From: Prostheceraeus crozeri
Taxonomy: Eukaryota > Platyhelminthes > Polycladida > Euryleptidae
Length of the DNA stretch: 64,000 nt
Reading direction: 5' to 3'
NCBI GenBank assembly: GCA_907163375.1
Contig: CAJQUW010014769.1
Span: 930,001 to 994,000 of the forward strand
In this document: piece by piece, positions 11,586 through 23,366 of the stretch
Layout of the letters: every line of letters starts with the position of its first letter
Numbering within the stretch: position 1 is the first letter of the stretch
Notes under the pieces: generated by a model
Seen by the model: the letters and a program-made list of their open reading frames with translations, nothing else
What the model was told of the DNA's origin: nothing
Databases searched by the model: none
Translations under genes and position numbers: made by a program

Positions 11586-12543
11586 AGGTCGTTCGGACCA
11601 GTCGCTTTGCCTGTCTTCATTCGCTTTAGAGCTAGTTAACTTCGACTGTTGCCTGTGCTCTGCTGTACTGGGACTAAGGACATGGCTGGTAATGGTATGT
11701 ATGGGTGTGGAAACTACTCTGTCGACATCTTCTCGAAGAATTCACGCCAGCCTTTGGTGGCCTTTGACGATCGCAGATAAATTGAGCATTTTCGTCGTTG
11801 ACGCCATGGAACTTCTCGATGTCTGACGTTGTTTTTTTTCAGCCGATATATGTCTCAACGTATCTCAACCAATTGTCGCTACATTTGTTTGCGAGGAAGA
11901 TGTGGTAGAGGCGCTTCTTTTCTCGGACTTTCGATTTTCTCGGACGTTCTCTGTCCTCTGTCCACGGGATATCTTTGACATCAAGGACGTTCTTTAGGTC
12001 ACGGGACCTGTCGAGGATATAGTCAATATGGGACGATGCATTGACACAACATCAGGTGGCAGGGTGAGACGGCCACTTGCAGAACCACGGGTTGCTGATG
12101 ATTAGACAGTGATAGAGTATTCATTCTCAATCAAGCACTAGACTGCAAAATCGAGTATTCGTTCTCCTTCTTCGTTGCGGGCACCGTAATCGCTTCTTCC
12201 GTGAGAATGATGGCCATCACGGTGATGACCAACATAGCCGTTCAGGTCGTCTGTGACGATGATGCTCTCATTTGGAGGTACCGCACTGCTGCCACTTTTT
12301 CCTCAAGTAATGTCCAGAGATTGTCCTTGATCCTGTCTGGGAATCAGGCGCTGAATAAGTGGAAGCGTTTTTTGTGCAACAAATACGATCTTCATCAAGT
12401 GGTCGTCATACCGCTGAACTTCGGCAACTGCATCGCGAAATCTGAAATCTGAAGTTACAACGCCTACACTGTGTCTTGTTTTCGAGCTGCCGTTGTATAT
12501 AACCTTGTATCCATTGTTTATCAGGCGTGATTTAGTTCCACTC
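11586..12543 (-). pseudogene. RTE ORF: endonuclease and linker
   Basis: Downward from 12,543 the minus strand reads GTKSRLINNGYKVIYNGSSK, HSVGVVTSDF, VAEVQRYDDHLMKIV, then VPPNESIIVTDDLNGYVGHH and YGARNEEGERILDFA. These are the APE-type endonuclease blocks of RTE elements, with DLNGYVG holding the conserved Asp-x-Asn. A linker follows with REFFEKMSTE and FPHPYIPLPAMSLVPVQ, then ALKRMKTGKATGPNDL at the edge of the inserted LINE. Stops and frame changes are scattered throughout. The next residues of the same protein are at 6,992. Confidence 0.75.
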
Positions 12544-12544
12544 C

Positions 12545-12968
12545 GTAAGTTGTGCTCTCTAAATTCATCTGAAAGAGACTTTCTTTTAATTGACTATTTA
12601 TGTGTTGGGAAGCCTGAATTCGGATCTCGAAACGTGCTCAGCTGTGCTTCGTTATATCTTCTGTAGATATCGTGCTCTATAGATATCCGATATAGCTTCT
12701 TGTGCGGCTCTTGGATTTCTTGGTAGGTCTCAGATATCGCTTGGTGATATTTAGCAGGATATTGTACATAGATATTGTGCAAGTAGCCGCAGTCTAAATC
12801 TTTAAATCAACTTAAACCTTATGTTTTTGGTACTTGCATTGACAAGATATTTGATTACTCTGAATGTGTTGCTTAGTGATGGAGTGTAGCGCCATATCAA
12901 GAAGACATATTTCTTGTAGATGATTTTGTGTAAATAAAATTTGATAGAATGAATAAAACCATTTTACA
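12545..12968. mobile_element. Unidentified 424-bp insertion in RTE endonuclease
   Basis: The RTE reading is interrupted between ALQETRWS (at 12,970) and SGTKSRLI (at 12,543). Both edges carry CACTCC (12,539-12,544 and 12,969-12,974), a likely 6-bp target duplication. The insert has no obvious terminal inverted repeat. Its middle has a cluster of GATATC and AGATAT words. Near its right end it contains GTAAATAAAA, resembling a polyadenylation or LINE/SINE tail. I cannot name its family; a short retroposon is the simplest guess. Confidence 0.5.
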
Positions 12969-12969
12969 C

Positions 12970-14080
12970 ACTCCATCGGGTTTCTTGAAGGGCACAAATG
13001 TCGATACATCGCTGTTTCAAGGAGGCAGCGTGTCCGTAGGATCTGCCTGTCAGTGAGCCGATATTCAGCGTTGCTACTCGAACATTTTTCTGTTGCACTC
13101 GCGTAATTACGTCCCGACGTCGTCCGCGCGTTGTATATTTTTCGGAGAGGTCGGGCCTTGCCCAAACAGGTCGTTTGCGAAGGACGGTCTAGCATGACTA
13201 CGATTTTCAGTTGAAGACAAGTAAGGTTGTCTGCCACGTCCGTCCATGAGTGCCGCTTGTTCGATAATACAAGCCAAAGAATTGCAGTCTTCGACGTCAA
13301 CAGTCGGATTCAAAGACCTCAGTACACCATATCTTGAAGCAACATTCATTACGTCACTGCAACCTCCATTGTGCATTCAGAAAGAATCAACAATCAATTT
13401 GACTCTCCCTTTGCGACAACGAGCCATGCACATTACTACTCGTAGTCATTCTTCTTGTATATGCATCATCATTTCATTTTCATTTGTTTCTTGATTATCG
13501 ACTGCAACTACCGATGAGAGTCGACAAAAGGCCTCGTGGCAAGACATAAATAAACAGAATGCTGATTTTTCTAATTTGCGCCGCATTCCTGACACGAATT
13601 ATACCAGAAAGTCGTTGTTTCAATCATGAAGACATTTGAGCCATAATAGCGATGCGGCTGATGTGAGACGACGGCCTGTTGCCTTTGGGAGGGGGATCCA
13701 CTGTACAGAGGCCAAAAATCAAGGCTGCTGTCCAGCCATGTGCTATCTTGCACTCTCCGTTGACCAGAATGAATAGGTTCTTACATCGGCTGCAGGCTAG
13801 TGCTGTTGCGGTCCAGGCACTAGGACTAGGCTTATTTAGAGGCGGTCTTGATCACCTCGTCACGGATAATCATTGGGTTTTGTGAGTTTTAGGTCTATCA
13901 AAATGGGTCAAGCAACGTCATCCGCCAGCTCCTTACTATGGTGATCCGTCACTGTTGGTCAGGGACTGCCCATTCGTGCCAGAAGCCTTATTTCGTGGCT
14001 AACCATTGTATGATATGATGGCGTTCCGCTATCCGCCAACTGCGGACCCTGAAGGTAGCAACCAGCTCTTCCCCCCCCTT
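12970..14080 (-). mobile_element. RTE 5' leader and start of endonuclease
   Basis: The minus strand from about 13,105 reads VRVATLNIGSLTGRSYGHAA then LKQRCIDICALQETRWS, the canonical N-terminus of an RTE endonuclease, where Gln-Glu-Thr carries the metal-binding Glu. Upstream to about 14,080 the sequence is GC-richer than its surroundings, ends at a run of C residues on the plus strand, and codes for nothing I recognise. I read it as the RTE 5' leader because it brings the element to a normal full length. Confidence 0.6.
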
Positions 14081-14299
14081 TTAAAAAACTTCCCCGAATT
14101 ACATTATTTTTCAACTATAAAACGTGAGCCACTTAGGTTCTCTTCATGACTTTATAAAAAAATGTATGAAATGTTGCTCCTATTGCCAAAATCAGAGGTA
14201 CCGGTAACACAAATGACTGTAATAATTTTCCTCAAGAAAGACATCAGCTGCATTCACATGTTTCTGTATTCCAAGTTTCTTGACCAGAAATTTGTTTCT

Positions 14300-14872
14300 C
14301 TTCAATTTTTTCTTGTGATGTTGACAATGCAGCGCACAGCTGTATAGGAGTACAAAATAATATTGAGGATGTCCTCATGAAGATAACTTTGGTTTCTAGA
14401 GTCTTTCTGGAGCACTAACAGTGACGCCGAGGCAACACAACGATTGAATCTTCTAAACCTCATGTCATGCACAACGTATCGATCGACGGCAGGTAACTGA
14501 GGATTTTCTGATTCATCAGGACTCTGCACATGAATCCCTGGTTCATGGCAGGAGGACTACCGGACATGCCACTGCATCTTTTCTAGATCCACCCACTTAC
14601 TGCATCGATTGTAAGGTATTGAGTTACATCCCTTTGCCTTTTATTGGCACCAACACCAAGATCACAAACTCCGAAAGGTCAGTTTGACGAAGTAGCCGGG
14701 TGAGCAGTGGAAGTGGAGCTGTACATTCTCTAAAGCTAGCTTTTGATGTCTCCAGAAGCTCTATGACATCTGCGCACATTAGTTCCCAGGGGAGACGTTC
14801 TCGAATGGGTTTCGTTACTTGATTCATCAGTTTTAAATAGGTGAGAGCTGTCAACACATCAAAATGCTGCAA
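14300..14872 (-). other. Coding-like minus-strand stretch, unassigned
   Basis: Two minus frames (14,872-14,624, 82 aa; 14,529-14,302, 75 aa) are open and less AT-rich than the neighbourhood, as would be expected of decayed coding sequence. The first reads ALTYLKLMNQVTKPIRERL, the second contains MRFRRFNRCVASASLLVL. I could not place either in a family with any safety. It lies between the RTE 5' end and the Gypsy element and may be part of another old retroelement or a host exon. Confidence 0.25.
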
Positions 14873-15055
14873 AGGTCAATGCTTGATCGTTTATGTCATG
14901 TTCGATTGACCTGGCGATAAAGGAATCATGGTTTTCTTCGGTCTCATTCGCTCTCAATAGCTCTCAATATTGAACCACTTAATGTCATTGTTCGTGCAAC
15001 CTGTGATGTATTACAAAAAGAGTATGAATTGATAAATATTATTTATATCTATTTT

Positions 15056-15102
15056 GTTCTAATTCTGCGCCATGTACTTAATTGATATCACCGCATAAGA
15101 CA
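15056..15102 (+). repeat. Left 47-bp terminal direct repeat of the Gypsy element
   Basis: It matches 19,189-19,235 at all but two or three positions and ends in ACCGCATAAGACA. I take it as the shared part of the two terminal repeats, since sequence further out does not align by eye. Confidence 0.6.
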
Positions 15103-18100
15103 GCATGATGCGTGAACACGCGCTTCGGAGAAGATTAAATGTGTGTTAAATCCGAAAGATTTTGGAAGCAAATAATTTTCCACCTATTATTTCTATGAAT
15201 CTATTTCTGGTTATTTTGGCATAGGATTTTTTCTGATTTGTGTCATTTTTTTAAAAAAATCATGAGTTTAGAAAATCTCGGCTTGGGAGCTTTTGATGTT
15301 ACGAACGTAAATCTGAGAATGCAAGGTCAAGATGGAAGAAGTATTTGCGTAGTTTCAACTACCTAGCCGTAGGTAGGAGTATCACATCAGCCGATCAAAA
15401 GAGGGAGTTGTTGTTACATCTTGCGGGTCCAGATATCCAAGACATATTGAAGCATTAGAAGCACGTGAGCCTAGCGGCACAACAAAAGATGCATTTCAGT
15501 TGTGCTGCGATAGTTTGAACGCGTATTTTGCTCCAAAAACCAACAAGACGTATGAGCGTCATCTATTACGGAAATTGAAACAGGACAAGGACAGTGTTGA
15601 TCCGTTTATCACGAGGGTCAATCAACAAGCTACTCTTTGCGACTTTGATAACGTCGACGAGGCGATTGTTGATCAAATAGTTGAGGGTTTGAGGGCGCAG
15701 AATCTTTGAGAGAAAATTCTTGAAAAGGGTGATGAACAGACTCTTGCCGATGTTGTCAATAGGTGTAGATCCTTTGAAGTAACACGGGCACAGGCTAGAA
15801 ATTCCCAGACTGAGGCGATTGCTGTGAACAATGTGCGGCGTTTAAGGCGTTATACGCCAAACCCTAAGAATCACGACTTCGGTAGCAGTTCCAAGTCAGT
15901 AGGCCCATTAGTTAACTAGCAAGCCGGTTGCGAAGGGAAAATGTTTTCATTGTGGAAAACCAGGCCACATGGCAAAGGATCCCAGCTGTCCAAGTTCGAG
16001 GGCTACATGTGACTAGTGCAAAGAGAAAGGTCATTTCACATCATGTTGTAGGATTAAATTAAAGGTGCACATGATCTCTGGAAATATGTCCGATGAGTCA
16101 GCAGGCGCTAGTTCGAATTATGTTTTCACAGTAAATGAGCTTGGTGACATAGCCACTTGTGATGTTATAGGAGCTTGCTTGATTTGATCATAGATGCTGT
16201 CTCCGCAGTAAATGTAATGGACATGGAAACTTGGGAAAATTCCTGGCTGGTAAATGGCAAGATTTATCCATACAGTCATGTTGAAGGATTGCAAGTGAAG
16301 GGAAAATTTAGGGCATGATTAGTTGTGATGGCATTTCGACTGAAACAGAATTGTGTGCTTTCAGTCGAAAGGGAGCACCTCTTCTGAGAAGCAAACATCC
16401 CGAGAACTAAGATTAGTTGAGCTAAAGGAATTCTATTCAGTGAGTGGCATACCGTAGTGATCTCAGTAATGTCCTCTAAAAACACGACAAATTGTTCTCA
16501 GGAGTTTGGAAACTGGTTGATTTTCAGTTGAAGTTGTCGTTTGATGATACCATTGATCCAATTGCTCAGAAGGTCCAACCTATCCCATTTCAACTGCAGG
16601 ATTAAGTGAAAAAGACCTTAGATGACTTGATAAAATCTGATATTATCGCACCTGTACACCAACCTTGTAAGTGGATAAGTCCTATTGTCGTCGTTCCAAA
16701 AGCAGATAGTGACGAATGATCTGTGTATACATGAGTTTAGCTAACAAAGCAGTTCAGAGGATCAAATATCCGTTCCCGGTTATCAATGACCTTATTTTAA
16801 GTGTCTGCACTGGAAAAGTCTTTTCCCGCCTGGACATGAATTTAGGATTCCACCAAATCGAGTTAAGCCCTGAATCCCGTGAAATAACCACTTTCATTAC
16901 TTCTTTTGGCATTTTTCGCTACAAGCGGCTTATGTTCGGTATAAATGCTGCTCCTGAAATTTACCACCATATTGTTGGCCAGTTGTTGGCAGATTGTGAA
17001 GGCGTTGTGAGCTACATGGACGACATTGTTGTTTACGGTTCAAATGATGAGGTACATAAAGCACGTCTTGACAAGGTTTTGACCAAGCTAAGTTCTTCAG
17101 ACCTTACACTCAACAAGAGGAAATGTCTTTTTGGTTCCAAATCGTTCGACTTTCTGGGACACAAGATTTCGCCAGATGGCATATCTGTGACTGAAGATAA
17201 GGCTCCGGCCATTGTCAGAGTTACGGTCATTTCTTGGATTGGTCAATTACTGCGGTGAATTTGTGGGGAAATCCGCCGAAAATGTGCATTTTTGGCGGAT
17301 TTACCCTTGTGCCAATTTAGCAACGCTGTCTGAGCCCTTGAGATGATTGCCGAGAAATTCAAGAACTTTTTCATGGGGCAAAGAACAGGAAGATGCGTTC
17401 CGTGAAATCAAGGAAGCATTAGGACGCGATGTCAATCTCACTCCATATGACCCAAAAGCTGCAAAGACACTGATAACAGATGCTAGTGGGGTAGGACTAG
17501 GCACGTTCTTGATGCAAGAAGTTGATGGCAAGTTAAAAGGCCAGTCGAAAATTGACCGACGTAGAAAAAAGATATTCAGCAGCAGAGAAAGAAGCACTTG
17601 GTATCGTGTGGAGTTGTGAACATTTCAGCAATTACCTTCTCTGAGGTCCATTTCACCTGAAAACAGACCAGAGACCGCTAATTTACCTTTGTTCTCCAAA
17701 CTCGAAGCCGTCCGCTCGCATCGAAAGATGGATACTTCGACTGCAATGCTTTGAAATCACTGTGAATTATATCCCAGGTCATGCCAACATAGCAGATTTT
17801 CTTTCACGTTCATTCCGCAAACCTAAGTTCGACTCCAGCTGCGATGGTGATAGTTATGCTAACTTTGTTGCAAAATCAGCATTTCCAGAGCTTAACTCCA
17901 CGAGAGATAGAGCAAGCATCCGCGATAGACGACAAACTCAAAATAGTGAGGGAAACAATTCTTCGAGATCATTGGGATTCTAAAGAAGTACCGACTGCTT
18001 ACAAAGTTATTCGTATCGAATTGACAATGTTGGGACAGCTTGTGTTGAGAAGTACACGAATAGTTATACTAAGCACTTTGAGTTATACCAACAATATTAC

Positions 18101-19188
18101 GGACGAGGATTGTGGAAATTGAACATGAAGGCCATCAAGGAATTCTAAAAACGAAGCAGCGACTACGTACAAAAGTTTGATGATCAGGGATGGATAAAGA
18201 TGAGGAGAAAATATGCAAATCCTGTCGTGAATGCATGCTGCTAACAGTGGAGAGACATGCCGAGTCCTTGTATCGAACTCCACTTCCTGATGGCCCATGG
18301 AAAGCTGTTTCCATGGATTCTTAGGGCCTTTTCCTGATGAAATGCGACTTTTCGTTGCAGTGGACCATCATAGCAGATGGTTCGAAACCAGGTGGATGTC
18401 GAAAACTACGAGTGAAGACGTCGTGTAAACTCGCTTGATGATATTTGGGCTACACACGGATACCCTGAAACCGTTACTGCCGACAATGGTCCTCCATTCC
18501 TTTCAGACAGGTTGAAAGATTATTTTGAGAACATAAATGTGCATCATCACCACACCACCCCTCTTTGGTCAGAAGGTAATGGGGAAGTTGAACGTCAAAA
18601 TCGGACGTTGATGAAATTTCTGAGAATTGCTGCTGCACAAAATCTCAATCTACAATATGAGCTGACGAGATTTTTACTAGTCTATCGCTCAACTCCTCAT
18701 TCTGTCACCGGAACATCACCTTCTGTGATGCTGTTCAACAGGTCACTCAAGACGAAACTGCCAGAACTGAATGCGAGTCAAGTCATTGAAACTTGCAGTA
18801 GAATGGACGAAGAGATTCGGGACAGAGATGCTTTAGTGAAAGAAAGAGGAAAGGTGTATGCAGACAGATCGGTCACAGAACGAAAGTCCTACTAAGGAGC
18901 GAAGAAAGAGGAAAACTGCAACCGCAGTATGAGTACAGAGAGTCATCAAAGAAAAAGGTTCTATAAAAACTGTTTTTTCAGATGATGGAAAATTAAGGTG
19001 TCGGAACTCTTTAACGGTGAAAGTTATTCCTGAGTCCCTCGATTTAACCAGCATCACTTAGTCACCCATGTTCATTGATCCACCGGTTCCTAAGACTCCA
19101 GAAGTTGAAGTAGAGAGACGTTACGTTACTCTTACTTGTTTAAAATTGCAAGAATATAAACAAACGACACACTTTCGTGTGAACTGGT

Positions 19189-19235
19189 GTTCTAACTCTG
19201 AGCCATGTACTTAATTGATATCACCGCATAAGACA
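19189..19235 (+). repeat. Right 47-bp terminal direct repeat of the Gypsy element
   Basis: Partner of 15,056-15,102, lying about 130 bp downstream of the last coding sequence I can see in the element. Confidence 0.6.
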
Positions 19236-19239
19236 TAAC

Positions 19240-22200
19240 ACAACCCTTGATTGGAAGCATGTGCTGAAGATAAGCTATTAAGCTGTCAGATGCAACCGTT
19301 CCTCAACAAAATTGCATCCATAGAAATCCGACTTTTCGCTTTGTTTAAGTGAGACTAGCATGGACAACAGCTGTTTGTTGATGGCCAATGCAGCTGCTCG
19401 GTTATGAATCGATTGCCAGATCTTTTAAAGAAGCACATTACTGAAGCATGCAACAGTTGTAAATTCTTGCCGCAAGGCGATTTGTAGTAAGTTATTTTAT
19501 CAAAATGCTTTTATATAAAGAGAGAAGTGACAAAATCGTGAGTATTTACAAAGAACACTAATTAGCTGCCGTTATATTGCAATTATCAACCACTAAGCCA
19601 CCATCATTCAGGATCAGTTGTCATGACAATCCACGCATGCTAATGACGTTCTATTGTTTTTAATATCCATGTCCGTTTTAATCCTATATTATTATAGAGT
19701 GTCGGATTTGTATGGTTGCATCCATAGAGTAAGTATAGGCCTATGTAGGCAGAGTGTCGAATGTAACAAGTATCTGTATACTGTGAAAATTTTTATATGA
19801 AAAGATTCTGCCTTTTGCGGAGATTACGTTCCTGCGGTCCAAAAAATTATTTGAGTAGTTTTCAAAAAGCTAAATTTTTTGAAATTATTCCCGTGTTTAC
19901 ATACTACCGAGATGAATCCCTTTTATAAGTAGTATGAAACAAGTTGGATATCAAAAGGAATGAACATTTGCTAACAGGCATCACAATTAAGCGGAAATTA
20001 AGCTATTTATCAAATGAAATTCATGAGCTGCATTATAGCGCAAGCCTTCATAAAAACCTCGACATCTTATTGTGCTTTCTCGACTGAAATTTCAAATTAT
20101 TAATTCCATTTTCATCGGTGCAATTGATTTCATGATTCACTCAAATCTGAATAGTAATGCGGACCCATTTACATCTTTTTGTAATTATGATCATTGTCAG
20201 TGGCTATTATATTTTGCTCTCCAGTGGCAGGTTATCTTGTGATATGATCACGTTCAAGAAAATGCTTTTATTGATAAGGTGATAAATCATTAAAGTGATA
20301 GTCTCCATTGGATTGATAATTTAGCCAACTATATGACCTCTCCACACAGGTTGACATGACAGGATTTGTAAAATGCTACCATTCTCTCTGTTTTGCCATC
20401 ACGATCAGTCAAATCCAAAATTTGCATCTCATTCGCGTTCATTTAATAAAATCGAAACCGCTTGCACAATGGGAATTTCATTATTGCTGAGTAGCTACTA
20501 TACCTAATATACTTACTCTATGGTTGCATCATTGCATACTGATGACAAGCCTTGTCATCGTTCACATATACGGTTTCCTGAAAAGAATAAATCAAGCTTT
20601 GCGGTTTTTGTAAGGAAATACAAATGGATGATGACATCACTTGTCATTAGATTTACCAGTGTTTTGCTAACTGCATCATCTCGACTGAATTTCGTACAGT
20701 CAAGATTGTGTATTTATCAGTCTATCTATTGTAAAAATATTTCAGATCTTGATTTATTTCACTAGTTTATATAACACGTGGAGCTTTGAGATGAAATGAG
20801 TATCTTTAAATTTTTAATAAGTCGGCCACCGGCCGCCAAAAAACCGTGCGGTTCCAACTCTGGCGTGAGGATTCATTGAAGTTCAATTTGCATGCATTCA
20901 AATGGACATCGAAGCAACATCTACTGATGACTAAATTTGAAAATGACTATCGCTACTGTATTTTCAATGTGTTGAATATATTCTAGGTACAGGTGGTGAT
21001 AATAAATCCCTCTGTATGAATCTATGTACTGCTTCAACCGCAAGTATCACTTCGATTAGCAACACGCATGCAGGGAGCACTACAAGCAATTTTCTAAAAT
21101 TCTGCAACACTAACTTCTTGTTGTCAACAGTCATTCCTATCGGTATACTCAGGAGGTTGATTCGAAATCTATTTTGCTACATCAAGTAGGATAAAGAAAA
21201 ATCACTGACTGAAAGTTGGAAATAATCAGAATCGTGATAAAAAGAATGAACACGCGCGAAAGTGATGTTTTTCAGCTGATAAAGCTTATTATCTTAACAT
21301 GAGACTTCTTTACCTATACGTATCATCGACTGTCTGAACATGATTCCTTATAAAAGCAAATGATGAAAATACTATAACCTCAAAAATGACACAAAAAAGA
21401 GTTGCATCAATGAATTTTGTGGTCTCTTATCGAAAATAGATGAAGAATGCTTTAGCCATTTATAACATTTATCAACGTTTATCTGCAATAGGTGAGTGGA
21501 CAGTTTAAAAAAGCAACAAGCATTAAAATTGTCTCTAATTTTCCATGTCATTATTCACTCTATTTTGAAAACAGTTTCATCGACTTTACTTTGTTTGCTA
21601 AAAAATATCAATAAGATCATAATTCGTGAAATATAATATGCAGTTCCTGCTAAATAGCTTTACCTCAACGCAGGCTGAGAAGTCGAACATTTGCTTAATA
21701 TTGTTTATTTAAATTATATATATAAAACATTTTGAGAATTGAAATTAATATTTTTGATTTCATAGCATTGTTTTGTTTCCCTTCTAATTTACTTTATATG
21801 ATACGAGCAAAAATTAATTGATAGATTATCGGTTCTGTGACTCACTCTATGCAATAAATCATGAAAAACGCTGAAATTTTGTGATATTTAGATTTTGAGG
21901 CTGAAAGCTCTTATCAGTTCTGTTTTCAAACACATTTAATTTTTTTGTTAAATTGTAGTCGAAATTAAAGAAATAAAAATGGTAGCTTTCGAAATAGTGG
22001 TCCTCAGGATTGTTCGGATATGTATCATAGAATTGAAATTTTGTTGCTGCAGTTTACACCCGTAGAATTAAATTCTCTAGTCTATTTGGATATCTGATCG
22101 ATATAGCTTTTCCGTTTGACGCACACTGTATTTTTCAACACATGTATACATACGTGATTACTACTAGCTCACTATTGACCTATTAGGTTCAAGCCAATGG

Positions 22201-22800
22201 TCACATTAAAATATATAGGCATCTATTTTGAATGTTATTTTTCTCACTTCGATTACCATTTTTAAAGTTGATTTCTAGAACAATATCATTTGATAAATAT
22301 TATTCGAAAGTCAAGAATATGGTTTTGAGTGTCAACGGTCAGCATGCAATGAAAATGTCTATATCAAAGGATTCAGTCTTTACGGAGATAACGTTGTCAA
22401 TGGATACTTCTTAGTACAATTTTGGAGTTCGTTAACATCCTTGCTTAGCAAATTTAGTTGAAACGTAAGGGTTAAGTGGATCTTCTAAGTAATCATTTGT
22501 ATAAATTATCAACTGACAGAATACATTGTATAGACTCAATGAAAATCATTGTGTAGAATCTAGTGATAAATCATAGCTCTTGTGGCTAGAATACAACTAT
22601 GTGGGAAAATTCAGTATTCGTGGATATGATTTCATGGTTCTCTGCATTAAGTTTTGTTTTACATCTGAATAGCATTGTGGACTCATTTACGTACATATCT
22701 TAAAGGAAATTGTGATCTTCGTCTTTGATTAGGATTTTATGTTCTCTATGGTTACTCTCTTAATATCAGAGAATTTGTGACAATATAAGCGTAAAGCGCA
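19240..22800. other. No gene recognised; one dispersed-repeat copy
   Basis: AT-rich sequence with only short frames. The stretch 20,385-20,525 resembles 25,325-25,505. A small GC-rich island GTCGGCCACCGGCCGCC sits at about 20,820. Nothing else could be assigned. Confidence 0.5.
20385..20525 (+). repeat. Dispersed repeat, copy 1
   Basis: Shares interrupted similarity with 25,325-25,505 in the same orientation. The clearest blocks are TTTAATAAAATCGAAACC against TTTAATGAAATCGAAACT, ACAATGGGAAT against ACATTGGGAAT, and ATATACTTACTCT in both. Family unknown. Confidence 0.45.
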
Positions 22801-22917
22801 TTCTTACTACAATTAGTAAGTAAGTGAATTTTCGACGGGCATTCATTAAACATCACTTGAAAAACACTACTAGCAAATTGCGTAAGTTAGTGCGCCTGCA
22901 ATTGATGCATTTTTGCA

Positions 22918-23310
22918 AACAGAATAATTAAATATTCAGTTGCATCGTTAGTAGAAAAATGGAAACAAACCCGAATAGCTGTCATTTCATGCAATATCAT
23001 TAATCATCAGCAGGCTTAGTTCACACCTCTCAAAATTAACACAGCTCCCTATTTAAAGTTGCAGCCATGCCGGGGTAAATCTTAGATTTGCGATTAGCAA
23101 GTGAGTGAAACTTCGACGGGCATTTATAAATTTCACTAGCTTGCTAATCACAAATCTAAAATTTATCCATGCATGGCTGCAACTTTAAAAAGGGCAGTTG
23201 TGTCGCTTTTGGGAGATGTGAACTAGGCCTGCAGGTTATTCCTGATATTGGGTGAAATGACATCTATTCAGGTCTGTTCCGAGAAACTCCATATTTAATT
23301 CTGCTTTCTT
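22918..23310. repeat. Foldback (inverted repeat) element, ~390 bp
   Basis: The left arm (about 22,918-23,120) and the right arm (about 23,130-23,310) are inverted copies of each other. Matching blocks include TTAAAGTTGCAGCCATGC, TAGTTCACA, GATTAGCAAG and GAATAGCTGTCATTTCA against its complement near 23,260. Similarity fades outwards. No coding region. The centre contains AACTTCGACGGGCATT, a word that also occurs just outside the left arm at about 22,830. It would form a long imperfect hairpin and looks like a MITE or foldback element. Confidence 0.7.
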
Positions 23311-23366
23311 AATATCTGATTGATAAATAATATATTGAATAGTATATATTAAATATATCAGATATA

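Larger units (their letters stand above)
5690..14080 (-). mobile_element. RTE-clade LINE, split by later insertions
   Basis: A single RTE-type LINE lies on the minus strand, with its 5' end near 14.08 kb and its 3' end near 5.69 kb. Removing the CR1 LINE insertion (6,993-11,585) and a 424-bp insert (12,545-12,968) leaves about 3.4 kb, a usual full length for RTE. Reading resumes exactly across each interruption. The motif ALKRMKTGKATGPNDL ends at 11,586 and LAADLWKSGHWN continues at 6,992; ALQETRWS ends at about 12,970 and GTKSRLINNGYK continues at 12,543. RTE elements encode an APE-type endonuclease and a reverse transcriptase in one ORF. The copy has several stops and frameshifts and is dead. 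The 5' stretch 13,130-14,080 is comparatively GC-rich and is assigned as the 5' leader by position and composition. Confidence 0.8.
15056..19235 (+). mobile_element. Ty3/Gypsy LTR retrotransposon, fossil
   Basis: A plus-strand Gypsy element is recognised by its parts in order. A gag-like region lies at about 15,260-15,930 and two CCHC zinc knuckles at about 15,940-16,060. A reverse transcriptase lies at about 16,600-17,230 with the YMDD box near 17,015. RNase H follows at about 17,345-17,830, then an integrase at about 18,120-18,830 with its core and the Gypsy-type GEVERQNRTLMKF helix. A 47-bp direct repeat at 15,056-15,102 and 19,189-19,235 (about 95% identical) brackets the coding part and probably represents what can be seen of the terminal repeats. 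The copy is broken in many places (well over five) and cannot be coding-competent. The close match of the end repeats hints at moderate age, although the short length makes that weak. Confidence 0.8.

Noticed and set aside
11407-11826. 139-codon plus-strand frame
   Set aside because: It runs antisense over the junction of LINE ORF1 and the RTE linker, both identified on the minus strand.
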